This document shows positions 50,718 to 58,411 of a stretch of 64,000 bases of DNA, piece after piece. The DNA is from Flavobacteriaceae bacterium. GTDB lineage: Bacteria; Bacteroidota; Bacteroidia; Flavobacteriales; Flavobacteriaceae. The DNA lies in the NCBI GenBank assembly GCA_947483075.1, contig CANKLE010000005.1, positions 62,001-126,000 on the forward strand, in the 5' to 3' direction. Within the stretch, counting starts at the first letter, position 1. Each line of letters opens with the position of its first letter. The notes under the pieces were generated by a model. The model was not told the origin of the DNA, made no database searches, and saw only the letters and a list, made by a program, of their open reading frames with translations. A program made the position numbers and the translations under genes.

Positions 50718-52760
50718 ATGAAAAAATCACTATTCCTAATTCACTGTTTGTTTATCTCCCTACTTATGACTGCTCAAAACAGGACTCAACCCAAACCCGG
50801 ACCAGCACCCAGTATTAACATTGGCAAACCGCAAACCTATGATTTACCCAACGGGCTCAAGGTATTGGTGGTAGAAAACCATAAACTGCCTCGGGTTTCT
50901 TATACGCTTACCCTCGATAATTTACCCTATGTAGAAGGTGCAAAAAAAGGAGTATCCAATTTAACCTCGAGTATGATTGGCAATGGCACCACGCAAATTG
51001 CCAAAGAGGCCTTTAACGAAGAAATTGATTTTTTGGGCGCCGACATTTCCTTCTACAACAGTGGCGCATCGGGCTCGGGGCTTTCTAAATATGCCGGACG
51101 CATACTCGAACTTATGGCCGACGGGGCTTTGCATCCTCGCTTTACCCCAGATGATTTTGAAAAAGAAAAAAGTAAATTTCTCGAAAGCCTTAAAGCCGAC
51201 GAAAAAAGTGTGCCAGCAGTAGCTCGCCGAGTAGAAAATATTTTAGCCTATGGCCCTGCCCATCCATCTGGCGAATACGTGAACGAAGCCAGCATTAACC
51301 AGGTGACACTTGCCGATGTGGTAGAAAACTACAAAACTTATTTTGTGCCCGAAAACGCCTATTTGATTGTTATTGGCGATGTGCAATTGGCCAAAGTAAA
51401 AAAACAGGTTACAAAACTCTTTGGCGGCTGGACCAAAGCATCAGCTCCAAAAATTCCCTACGTTGATCCCACCGATGTCCCGCAAACGCAAATCAATTTT
51501 ATTGACATGCCCAATGCGGTTCAGTCTGAAATTTCGGTCATGAATATCACAAATTTAAAGATGTCTGACCCAGATTATTTTGCAGCCATTGTGGCCAATC
51601 AAGTGGTGGGTGGCGACTTTAACAGCTACCTCAACATGAATTTACGCGAAAAACATGGCTGGACTTATGGCGCAGGTTCGTCTATCAATGCGAGCAAATA
51701 CATCTCGCGCTTCAGCACCTTTGCCCAAGTGCGCAACGCGGTGACCGATAGCGCTGTAGTGGAAGTGCTGAAGGAACTGAAACGCATTCGCACAGAAAAG
51801 GTAACCGAAGACGTATTACAAAATGTAAAAGCAGGTTATGTAGGTCGTTTTGTGATGCAAATCGAAAAACCGCAAACTGTTGCTTCCTATGCCTTGCGTT
51901 TGCGCAGCGAAAATTTACCGGATAATTTTTATGAAAATTTCATACAAAACATCAATGCAGTAACTGCTGAAGATGTGTTGCGTGTGGCCAATACCTACTT
52001 TAAAGCCGATCAGTTGCGCATCGTGGTGACCGGAAAAGGCAGCGAAGTGGCCTCAAAACTGGCCGAATTGAATTTGCCTATCTTTTATTTTGACAAATTT
52101 GGCAATCCAATTACCGAGAAAAAAGAAGCCCGTACACTTCCCGCTGGTCTTACAGCTTCTGGAGTGGTTACAAATTACCTCAATGCAATTGGCGGAGAAA
52201 AAGCAATCCGTGGGGTACAATCTGTAGTGGCATTGGCTACAGGCACCGTGCAAGGGTTTCCGGTTGAATTGACCAGCAAAACCACCACGGCCCACCAACA
52301 ACTTCGCGAAATTAAAGCCATGGGCATGAGCATGATGAAACAAGTGGTGAGCGATAAAAACACTTATGTTATTCAACAAGGACAAAAAGTGCCCTTATCG
52401 GCTAGTGAAATTGCAGCACTCAAAGCAGCTGCCGTTCCGTTTGAAGAATTGGATTTGTTGGCCAAAAAAACAATCGCCTTAAAAGGCATCGAAGCGTTTA
52501 ATGAAACCGACTGTTATGTGGTACAAGACGGCGTAAATTCGTATTATTTTGCCTGTGATTCGGGTTTAAAGTTGGGCGAATCCAAAAGCATAGAAACCAA
52601 AGAAGGTGTCGTTACAGAAACAACCACGTTTGGCGACTACAAAGCGGTAAAAGGCATTCAATTTCCGCATAAAACCATACTCAATATCGGCATGGAAATT
52701 GAATTGATCACCACCGAAATCAAACTCAACGAACTCATTCCTGTCACTGATTTTCAATAA
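50718..52760 (+). CDS. M16 peptidase-like protein, non-catalytic partner with extra C-terminal domain
   Basis: A 680-residue exported protein (signal peptide residues 1-19). Two M16 repeats occupy about 35-460. At the place of the zinc motif it reads VSNLTSSMIGNGT, without HxxEH, so it is inactive as a peptidase; the second repeat keeps LREKHGWTYGAGSS, the Arg/Tyr substrate-binding motif that such partners supply. Residues 480-680 form an extra domain beginning VVTNYLNAIGGEKAIRGV, of a type found in other exported Bacteroidota proteins. It should pair with the preceding gene product. Confidence 0.9.
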   Translation: MKKSLFLIHCLFISLLMTAQNRTQPKPGPAPSINIGKPQTYDLPNGLKVLVVENHKLPRVSYTLTLDNLPYVEGAKKGVSNLTSSMIGNGTTQIAKEAFNEEIDFLGADISFYNSGASGSGLSKYAGRILELMADGALHPRFTPDDFEKEKSKFLESLKADEKSVPAVARRVENILAYGPAHPSGEYVNEASINQVTLADVVENYKTYFVPENAYLIVIGDVQLAKVKKQVTKLFGGWTKASAPKIPYVDPTDVPQTQINFIDMPNAVQSEISVMNITNLKMSDPDYFAAIVANQVVGGDFNSYLNMNLREKHGWTYGAGSSINASKYISRFSTFAQVRNAVTDSAVVEVLKELKRIRTEKVTEDVLQNVKAGYVGRFVMQIEKPQTVASYALRLRSENLPDNFYENFIQNINAVTAEDVLRVANTYFKADQLRIVVTGKGSEVASKLAELNLPIFYFDKFGNPITEKKEARTLPAGLTASGVVTNYLNAIGGEKAIRGVQSVVALATGTVQGFPVELTSKTTTAHQQLREIKAMGMSMMKQVVSDKNTYVIQQGQKVPLSASEIAALKAAAVPFEELDLLAKKTIALKGIEAFNETDCYVVQDGVNSYYFACDSGLKLGESKSIETKEGVVTETTTFGDYKAVKGIQFPHKTILNIGMEIELITTEIKLNELIPVTDFQ

Positions 52761-52785
52761 TAAAATACGATCATAATTATGAAAG

Positions 52786-52814
52786 AGGTCGACCTAAATA
52801 GTCGGCCTTTTTTT
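52786..52814 (+). terminator. Terminator after the M16 pair
   Basis: Stem AGGTCGAC / GTCGGCCT (one G-T pair), 7-base loop and a T run. A short direct repeat TTCTGCCAATT follows it. Confidence 0.8.
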
Positions 52815-52890
52815 CTGCCAATTTTCTGCCAATTTTCTGAAGCGCGCTTACTTATTTAGCTACTTTTGTTTCACCTAAATTCGATTTATC

Positions 52891-53247
52891 ATGAAAAAAA
52901 TGTCCGCATTATTTTGCATCGCACTTCTTGGAATAACCGTTGTGTCCTGTAAACAAAAGGCTTGCGAAGCACCAAAAGCAGAAGCCAAACCTGCAGTTGC
53001 CAAAGAAATTGCGGCGGCCAATTTAGATTCGACCCGTTTCCATATTGAAGGGATGACTTGTGCAATTGGCTGTGCCAAAACCATTGAAACCAAATTGAAT
53101 GAAACGCCAGGGGTGCAAAAAGCAGCGGTAGATTTTGACAAAAAAGAAGCAATAATTTCTTTTGACAAAACCCAACAAACAAAAGCATCTTTGGTGAAAT
53201 TGGTAGAATCTTGTGCTGACGGAACTACCTACAAAGTAACTGACTAG
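52891..53247 (+). CDS. Heavy-metal-associated domain lipoprotein with CxxxC motif
   Basis: A 118-residue lipoprotein (lipobox VVSC, Cys20). Residues about 48-115 are an HMA ferredoxin-like fold: FHIEGMTCAIGCAKTIE, the GVQKAAVDFDKKEAIISF strands and a final helix and strand. The metal loop is GMTCAIGC, with three residues between the cysteines, where copper chaperones and ATPases have two (GMTCxxC). Location outside the inner membrane also differs from cytoplasmic chaperones. Metal and role are uncertain. It converges with gldD. Confidence 0.85.
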   Translation: MKKMSALFCIALLGITVVSCKQKACEAPKAEAKPAVAKEIAAANLDSTRFHIEGMTCAIGCAKTIETKLNETPGVQKAAVDFDKKEAIISFDKTQQTKASLVKLVESCADGTTYKVTD

Positions 53248-53802
53248 TTATTTCCAACGCAAACTTTCCATCAGGCGACGCATGTCGTTCTTGATGTAAC
53301 TTGCCGCCGGCATCACCGAATCAAAATTGGGTTTGGCATAAAAGTAGACCGAACAGTCCATGAAATGTTTGGTGCTGTCGGTTACATAAAATTGGGCATT
53401 GGTTGCCGCATTTCCATCTACCTGATAAAACATTCCATATACTTTGTGGTCCTTATTTGCAAAGGGCTGCTCCAAGATGTCGTCGGCTTTAATCACATGC
53501 TCATAGGTAAGTTTTTGGGCATCGCGCAACAACATGTTGATGTTGTTTTTTACCGGTTTATAGGTCAAGTAAATAGTAGCCTTCATCTTGGGGTAATTGA
53601 TCGTATACCCGCAATCGGGTTTCCCTTTAATAACCGCCTCTTCATTGATGTCAAATGTAGCCGGACAATCACTTTCATAATGCACATAGGTAGCTTCAAG
53701 ATAGTCCAACCGCAATTGACTATTGGGTTTGGGCAACAGTTCTTTTTTACAGCCTAAACACAGGATAGCTAGGCAACTCAACAAGGTAATTTTGTGTACC
53801 AT
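53248..53802 (-). CDS. gldD: Gliding motility lipoprotein GldD
   Basis: A 184-residue lipoprotein (lipobox CLGC, Cys18) matching GldD, which is needed for gliding and for type IX secretion in Flavobacterium. Diagnostic segments are PKPNSQLRLDYLEATY at the mature N-terminus and the GMFYQVDGNAATNAQFYVTD stretch in the middle. The neighbourhood (mutY, ssb, gldD) is the one known from Flavobacterium johnsoniae, except that gldE, which I would expect between ssb and gldD, is absent. A hairpin terminator separates it from ssb. Confidence 0.93.
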   Translation of the reverse strand: MVHKITLLSCLAILCLGCKKELLPKPNSQLRLDYLEATYVHYESDCPATFDINEEAVIKGKPDCGYTINYPKMKATIYLTYKPVKNNINMLLRDAQKLTYEHVIKADDILEQPFANKDHKVYGMFYQVDGNAATNAQFYVTDSTKHFMDCSVYFYAKPNFDSVMPAASYIKNDMRRLMESLRWK

Positions 53803-53812
53803 ATAAAAAGAA

Positions 53813-53832
53813 AGGCTAGCAAATACTAGCCT
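53813..53832 (-). terminator. Terminator between ssb and gldD
   Basis: Stem AGGCTAG / CTAGCCT with a 6-base loop, followed on the minus strand by TTCTTTTTA. Confidence 0.75.
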
Positions 53833-53847
53833 ACAAAAGTTCTTGAA

Positions 53848-54273
53848 TTAAAAAGGCAAATCATTTTCGGGCATCATGGAACTGGGCGCATCATAACTCG
53901 GTTTGCTTTCGTTTCCGCGATTGGATTCAATTTCTTTTTTCACAGATAAGAACGTGAATTCGGTAACTTGAATCTCTGTAGTGTATTTGGTTACCCCGTC
54001 TTCGGTTTGCCATTGGCGCGATTTGATTCGGCCTTCTACATAAATTTTATCGCCCTTGGTGAGGTATTTTTCACAAATCTCAGCCGCTTTGTTGCGCACG
54101 ACTAAATTGTGCCACTCGGTCGAGGTGATTTTTTCGTTTGTCGATTTGTTAATGTAGGTTTCATTGGTAGCCAACGGAAATCTACCGATACAATTTCCTC
54201 CATCAAAATAGTGCATTTTTACATCTTCACCTAAGTGACCAATTAACATAACTTTATTTAGGGTACCGCTCAT
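53848..54273 (-). CDS. ssb: Single-stranded DNA-binding protein
   Basis: A 141-residue SSB. The OB domain covers residues 1-105 (MIGHLGEDVKMHYFDGGN, TEWHNLVVRNKAAEICEKYL, GDKIYVEGRI). A short Ser/Asn-rich linker leads to the acidic tail MMPENDLPF that recruits replication and repair partners. Its own -7 element (TACATTTG, 54304-54297 on the minus strand) lies between it and mutY. Confidence 0.97.
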   Translation of the reverse strand: MSGTLNKVMLIGHLGEDVKMHYFDGGNCIGRFPLATNETYINKSTNEKITSTEWHNLVVRNKAAEICEKYLTKGDKIYVEGRIKSRQWQTEDGVTKYTTEIQVTEFTFLSVKKEIESNRGNESKPSYDAPSSMMPENDLPF

Positions 54274-54296
54274 TTTAGTTGGAATTGAAGTTTAGC

Positions 54297-54304
54297 CAAA
54301 TGTA
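54297..54304 (-). promoter_or_regulatory. -7 element of ssb
   Basis: TACATTTG on the minus strand, an exact match, in the 38-base gap between mutY and ssb. Confidence 0.5.
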
Positions 54305-54311
54305 CTAAAAT

Positions 54312-55358
54312 TTATAACTCTCGCCAATCGTTCACTATAAAATTATACAGCACAATAGGAAACGGATGCGCTTTTATAGCTTCATATTCGAGGCCGTTTT
54401 CTAGCAGTCCAGCCACCTTGATTGACCAAAATTTTATACACAACTGCTGGTGAGACAATTGGTGTTTTATGGGCAATGGCGATCGCAAGTAAACCTGTTG
54501 AATGGGCAGATTAATGAGTTCCGAATCTATTATTTTGGCGATAAACTCGTCGAGGTGAATCTCTTCCTCGGTTTCAATAAAGGGAAATTCGTATAAATTT
54601 TGCCAGATGCCAGGGCCGATGCGTTGCTGAATTACGCTTTTATGCGCTTCGTCCTCCAGCACCATATAATTTAGATACCGACGGCGTACTTTTGTCTTTT
54701 TTGATTTGAATGGCAAGACCGAGACTTGCTTATTGGCCAACGCAAAACAACTGCTTTGAAAAACACAGTCGGTACAATTTGGGCTTTTGGGGACGCATTG
54801 CAAGGCGCCAAATTCCATGAGCGCCTGATTGAATAAAGCAGCTTTTTTTTGGGGCATCAATTCATTGGCCAATGCAGAAAATTCTTTTTTGGCCGAAGCC
54901 GAAGCAATGTCGGTACTCACGCCCAAATAACGCGCCAAAACCCGAAATACATTGCCGTCTACAACCGGCACTGCTTCTTCGTAACAAAACGAAGCGATGG
55001 CCGCTGCCGTATAGGTTCCTATGCCTTTTATTTGGAGTAGCTCGGTATAACTTTTAGGAAATTCGCCCTTTAATGCTGAAGAAATGTATTGGGCCGCTTG
55101 GTGCAGATTTCGCGCTCGAGAATAATAGCCTAACCCTTGCCATAGCTTCAGCACGGATTGCTCTGAAGCATTAGCTAAATCATGAACAGTAGGAAATGCA
55201 GCAATAAATGCGTTATAATAGGGCAAGCCTTGAGCGACTCTTGTTTGTTGAAGGATAATTTCAGACAACCACACGCGATAAGGATCTTGGGTAGTTCTCC
55301 AAGGCAAATCTCGCTTGTTTTGTAAATACCACTTGATTAGCGTGTTACTGAATTCCAT
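54312..55358 (-). CDS. mutY: A/G-specific adenine glycosylase
   Basis: A 348-residue repair enzyme removing adenine opposite 8-oxoguanine. LPWRTTQDPYRVWLSEIILQ holds the catalytic Glu, the helix-hairpin-helix reads KGIGTYTAAAIASF with the catalytic Asp in PVVDGNVFRV, and four cysteines (CVPKSPNCTDCVFQSSC) bind a 4Fe-4S cluster. The C-terminal NUDIX-like domain recognises 8-oxoguanine. A TACTTTTG -7 element lies upstream on the minus strand (55382-55375). Confidence 0.97.
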   Translation of the reverse strand: MEFSNTLIKWYLQNKRDLPWRTTQDPYRVWLSEIILQQTRVAQGLPYYNAFIAAFPTVHDLANASEQSVLKLWQGLGYYSRARNLHQAAQYISSALKGEFPKSYTELLQIKGIGTYTAAAIASFCYEEAVPVVDGNVFRVLARYLGVSTDIASASAKKEFSALANELMPQKKAALFNQALMEFGALQCVPKSPNCTDCVFQSSCFALANKQVSVLPFKSKKTKVRRRYLNYMVLEDEAHKSVIQQRIGPGIWQNLYEFPFIETEEEIHLDEFIAKIIDSELINLPIQQVYLRSPLPIKHQLSHQQLCIKFWSIKVAGLLENGLEYEAIKAHPFPIVLYNFIVNDWREL

Positions 55359-55415
55359 GTTAAATTTTGGAAAACAAAAGTATATCTTTATGTAATTAAA
55401 TTTTAATGAATTAGG

Positions 55416-55447
55416 TTGATAATTTGTTTTTTAAATTCATATATTTG
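55416..55447 (+). promoter_or_regulatory. Promoter of the HU gene
   Basis: TTG (55416-55418), a 21-base spacer and TATATTTG (55440-55447) match the consensus. The ATG follows at 55491. Confidence 0.75.
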
Positions 55448-55490
55448 CAACCTCAAAAAAATAATTATCTATTTTAAAATACGAAAGAAA

Positions 55491-55781
55491 ATGACGAAAG
55501 CAGATATCGTAGCGAAAATTTCTGAAAAATTAGGCCTTGAAAAAGGAGATGTTCAAGCCACAGTAGAATCATTCATGGAAGAAGTAAAAACTTCTTTAGA
55601 AACAGGAGATAATGTATACTTAAGAGGTTTTGGGAGTTTTATCATTAAAACTAGAGCCGAAAAAACAGGAAGAAATATTTCAAAAAATACCACCATTAAA
55701 ATTCCTGCACACAACATCCCTGCATTTAAACCGGCTAAGGTTTTTGTAGAAGGAGTTAAAACCAACAACGAAGCAAAATAA
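55491..55781 (+). CDS. HU family DNA-binding protein
   Basis: A 96-residue nucleoid protein. I start it at ATG 55491 (MTKADIVAKISEKLGL), downstream of the promoter; the frame is open further upstream but that part precedes the predicted transcript start. The DNA-binding arm region is GFGSFIIKTRAEKTGRN and the end is KPAKVFVEGV. It lies 30 bases ahead of the small basic protein gene and is followed by RNase E/G, an order common in Bacteroidota. Confidence 0.95.
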   Translation: MTKADIVAKISEKLGLEKGDVQATVESFMEEVKTSLETGDNVYLRGFGSFIIKTRAEKTGRNISKNTTIKIPAHNIPAFKPAKVFVEGVKTNNEAK

Positions 55782-55811
55782 CATAGTATTAATCATAAAA
55801 AATCACCAACT

Positions 55812-55904
55812 ATGCCAAGTGGTAAAAAAAGAAAAAGACATAAGGTAGCGACGCACAAACGCAAAAAAAGAGCGAGAGCTAACCGCCACAAAAAGAAAAA
55901 GTAG
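55812..55904 (+). CDS. Thirty-residue, highly basic protein (candidate ribosome-associated)
   Basis: ATG 55812 to TAG 55902-55904 encodes 30 residues, of which about two thirds are Lys, Arg or His (opening MPSGKKRKRHK, ending RHKKKK), with no acidic residue. The composition and position between HU and RNase E/G suggest a ribosomal or rRNA-binding peptide, like other tiny basic ribosomal proteins such as bTHX; I recall similar peptides in this place in other Bacteroidota but cannot verify that. The codons use both AAA/AAG and AGA/CGC, unlike a simple A-rich repeat. Confidence 0.7.
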   Translation: MPSGKKRKRHKVATHKRKKRARANRHKKKK

Positions 55905-55966
55905 TCTAAAAACTACTTTTTTCTTTTTTTAAAACGTTCATTGAAATCGGATTGAAATCCGATAAA

Positions 55967-56037
55967 TTTCAAATCAAAAAATCCAAATCCCAAACGTTGT
56001 TGTTGGAAATTGGAATTTCTAAATTGAAATTTGATTT
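55967..56037. repeat. Inverted heptamer arrays ahead of RNase E/G
   Basis: Four units of the type NNCCAAA / TTTCAAA run from 55967 to 55994; after an 8-base centre, five units opening with TTGGAAA, TTGGAAT and TTCTAAA run from 56003 to 56037. The two arms are roughly complementary, the same layout as at 22521-22626. Confidence 0.65.
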
Positions 56038-56096
56038 CATCCACCGGGTACAATACCTGTAAAATTATTGTTTAATCCATCCTTACTTCAAGCGAC

Positions 56097-56124
56097 AAGC
56101 TAACAGCTATAAGCTGACAGCTAT
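56097..56124 (+). repeat. Tandem 14-base repeat (two heptamer pairs) before RNase E/G
   Basis: AAGCTAACAGCTAT and AAGCTGACAGCTAT lie end to end with one mismatch, each made of two heptamers centred on AGCT. They end 30 bases before the chosen start of RNase E/G. Confidence 0.7.
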
Positions 56125-56153
56125 TTGCTTTGGTATGGATAAAAATATACAGC

Positions 56154-57698
56154 GTGAATAAAGAATTAATCATCCGATCTAGTTCAGATGCCGTAGATTT
56201 TGCCTTATTAAAAGATGGAAAACTAATTGAATTACACAAAGAAGAAGAAAAAAGCAACTTTCAGGTGGGCGATATTTTTATTGCCAAAATCAGAAAACCC
56301 GTTGCCGGACTCAATGCTGCTTTTGTAAATGTAGGCTTCGAAAAAGACGCCTTTTTACATTACCATGACTTAGGTCCAAATCTTGCTTCTCAACTGAAAT
56401 TCATAAAACTTGTAAACACAGGTAAATTAAAAGATTTCTCCTTACGAACATTTCAGTTTGAAAAAGAGATTGACAAAGACGGAACCATTGCCGATGTGCT
56501 CACCAGCAATCAATCGGTTTTGGTACAAGTAGTAAAAGAACCCATATCGACCAAAGGTCCTCGACTAAGCGCAGAGCTTTCTCTTGCAGGACGATTTATC
56601 GTATTGGTTCCCTTTTCAGATCGCGTATCTGTTTCGCAAAAAATCGAAGAGAAAGGCGAAAAAGACCGACTTAAAAAATTAGTTCAATCTATCAGACCGA
56701 AAGGTTTTGGCGTTATTGTTCGCACAGTAGCCGAAGGCAAAAATACAGCCGAATTAGAAAAAGATTTGCAGAACCTGCTAGGCAGATGGAATGCAATGTG
56801 TAAAAAATTACCAACGGCCCCTCATCCATCCAAAGTATTGGGCGAACTCAATAGAGCTTCCTCCATATTGCGTGATGTGTTTAATGATACCTTTAGCGGT
56901 ATTCATATCGATGACGAGACGTTGTACCAAGAAACCAAGGATTACGTGCAAGAAATTGCGCCGTCCAAAGAATCAATTGTGAAGTTTTATCAATCTAAAA
57001 GCACACCCATTTTCGAAAAGTACCACATAGAGAGACAAATCAAAACTTCTTTTGGAAAGACCGTTTCCATGACCAAGGGAGCCTATTTGATCATCGAACA
57101 CACCGAAGCCTTGCACGTCATTGACGTAAACAGCGGAAACCGATCAAATAAAGCGACCAATCAGGAAGACACGGCCATGGAAGTAAACATGATTGCCGCT
57201 GCCGAAATCGCAAGACAATTGCGGTTGCGTGATATGGGCGGAATCATTGTAGTTGATTTTATCGACATGCAAAATCCAGACAATCGAAAAGTGCTGTTTG
57301 ACTTCCTTAGAGAAGAAATGGAAGACGATAAAGCCAAGCACAAAATTCTACCGCCGAGTAAATTCGGATTGGTACAAATTACCAGACAACGCGTTCGACC
57401 AGAAGTAAATATCGAAACACGTGAAGAAGACCCCAACAGCGGGAGAGGCGAAATAGAAGCGCCTATCTTAATCATCGATCGAATTGCTTCAGATGTAGAG
57501 CGACTGGTAAAAACTCAACAAAAAATTGTGCTCAATGTGCATCCTTTTGTTGCCGCATACCTTAAAAAAGGATTCCCCTCTTTGCGTTCAAAATGGTTTT
57601 TTGAATACAAAAAATGGGTGAAGATTATACCACGAGACGCTTACACCTATTTAGAGTATCATTTTTATGATCAACAGGGTAAGAAAATCAAAGACTAA
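56154..57698 (+). CDS. rng: Ribonuclease E/G family endoribonuclease
   Basis: A 514-residue enzyme for rRNA and mRNA processing. I prefer the GTG at 56154 (VNKELIIRSSSDAVDF), which matches relatives; a TTG at 56130 would add eight residues unlike the family. An S1 domain (about 35-115: FQVGDIFIAKIRKPV, AAFVNVGFEKDAFLH) precedes the catalytic core, whose metal-binding Asp residues lie in VIDVNSGNR and IIVVDFIDM. The long C-terminal scaffold of E. coli RNase E is missing, as in RNase G. The last 21 codons and the terminator are duplicated downstream. Confidence 0.94.
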   Translation: MNKELIIRSSSDAVDFALLKDGKLIELHKEEEKSNFQVGDIFIAKIRKPVAGLNAAFVNVGFEKDAFLHYHDLGPNLASQLKFIKLVNTGKLKDFSLRTFQFEKEIDKDGTIADVLTSNQSVLVQVVKEPISTKGPRLSAELSLAGRFIVLVPFSDRVSVSQKIEEKGEKDRLKKLVQSIRPKGFGVIVRTVAEGKNTAELEKDLQNLLGRWNAMCKKLPTAPHPSKVLGELNRASSILRDVFNDTFSGIHIDDETLYQETKDYVQEIAPSKESIVKFYQSKSTPIFEKYHIERQIKTSFGKTVSMTKGAYLIIEHTEALHVIDVNSGNRSNKATNQEDTAMEVNMIAAAEIARQLRLRDMGGIIVVDFIDMQNPDNRKVLFDFLREEMEDDKAKHKILPPSKFGLVQITRQRVRPEVNIETREEDPNSGRGEIEAPILIIDRIASDVERLVKTQQKIVLNVHPFVAAYLKKGFPSLRSKWFFEYKKWVKIIPRDAYTYLEYHFYDQQGKKIKD

Positions 57699-57738
57699 TT
57701 AAATCAACCGCCTTTCATAAGATTGGCGGTTTTTTTGT
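57634..57738 (+). repeat. Direct repeat copy 1: 3' end of RNase E/G with terminator
   Basis: This 105-base segment (last codons, stop and terminator of the gene) is repeated at 57806-57910, 172 bases further on, with only a few differences. Confidence 0.93.
57706..57737 (+). terminator. Terminator after RNase E/G
   Basis: Stem AACCGCC / GGCGGTT with a 12-base loop, then T residues. Confidence 0.85.
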
Positions 57739-57745
57739 GTTTAGT

Positions 57746-57784
57746 ATTTGCTAAAGCAAATGTACCTGAAGCCCACTGGGCTTC
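57746..57784. repeat. Two adjacent perfect hairpins between the duplicated copies
   Basis: ATTTGC-TAAA-GCAAAT (57746-57761) and GAAGCCC-ACT-GGGCTTC (57768-57784) fill most of the spacer between the two direct-repeat copies. Confidence 0.75.
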
Positions 57785-57805
57785 CTCCTCTTATTCTCAA
57801 ATCAA

Positions 57806-57910
57806 GAGACGCTTACACCTACTTAGAGTATCATTTTTATGATCAACAGGGTAAGAAAATCAAAGACTAATTAAATCAACCGCCTTTCAACCGATTGGCG
57901 GTTTTTTTGT
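57806..57910 (+). pseudogene. Direct repeat copy 2: duplicated tail of RNase E/G and its terminator
   Basis: The copy keeps the reading frame of the last 21 codons and the stop at 57868-57870. Differences from copy 1 are a synonymous TAT/TAC change and a few bases in the terminator loop. An ATG at 57760 would read in frame into it (36 codons), probably by chance. The second terminator (57878-57909) is intact. Confidence 0.9.
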
Positions 57911-57930
57911 TTTGTAGCCGCTCTGTAAAT

Positions 57931-58374
57931 TTATTTTCGGCGTTGGGCAAAAAAACGTTGGAGTAAATCAGCAGCTTCTTCGGCCATTATGCCAGACACC
58001 ACTTGAGTCTTGGGATGCAATTGTGTGCCCATTTTCACAAAGCCGCGTTGATCGTCGCTGGCGCCATACACAACTTTACTGAGCTGGCTCCAATACAAGG
58101 CGCCCGCACACATTTGACAGGGTTCTAAGGTTACATATAACGTGCAATTTTTGAGGTATTTTCCTCCCAAAAAATGAGCGGCCGAGGTAATGGCTTGCAT
58201 TTCGGCATGGGCCGTAACGTCTTGTAAGAGTTCGGTTAAGTTGTGACTTCGGGCAATAATCCGGTCTTCGATTACCACTAAAGCACCTACCGGAATTTCC
58301 CCTTTTTCGAAAGCCATTTCGGCTTCCTGTAGGGCTTTTTTCATAAAATACGCGTCGGTGAAAATCGAATCCAT
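57931..58374 (-). CDS. tadA: tRNA-specific adenosine deaminase
   Basis: A 147-residue deaminase making inosine at the wobble position of tRNA-Arg(ACG). The zinc site is complete: HAE in DVTAHAEMQAI and PCxxC in LEPCQMCAGALYW. I start it at the ATG 58374 (MDSIFTDAYFMKKAL), which matches the family length; an upstream start would overlap the dxs promoter region. It is divergent from dxs, only 37 bases apart. Confidence 0.93.
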   Translation of the reverse strand: MDSIFTDAYFMKKALQEAEMAFEKGEIPVGALVVIEDRIIARSHNLTELLQDVTAHAEMQAITSAAHFLGGKYLKNCTLYVTLEPCQMCAGALYWSQLSKVVYGASDDQRGFVKMGTQLHPKTQVVSGIMAEEAADLLQRFFAQRRK

Positions 58375-58399
58375 GACGCAAAAATAACAATTCAATTTG

Positions 58400-58407
58400 T
58401 ACATTTG
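58400..58407 (+). promoter_or_regulatory. -7 element of dxs, giving an almost leaderless transcript
   Basis: TACATTTG matches TAnnTTTG and ends only 4 bases before the dxs ATG at 58412. No TTG was found at the usual spacing. Confidence 0.5.
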
Positions 58408-58411
58408 CTGC

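Noticed and set aside
57760..57870. A 36-codon frame reading into the duplicated RNase E/G tail
   Set aside because: The ATG falls inside the hairpin spacer and the only conserved part is the copied gene end; no sign of its own selection.
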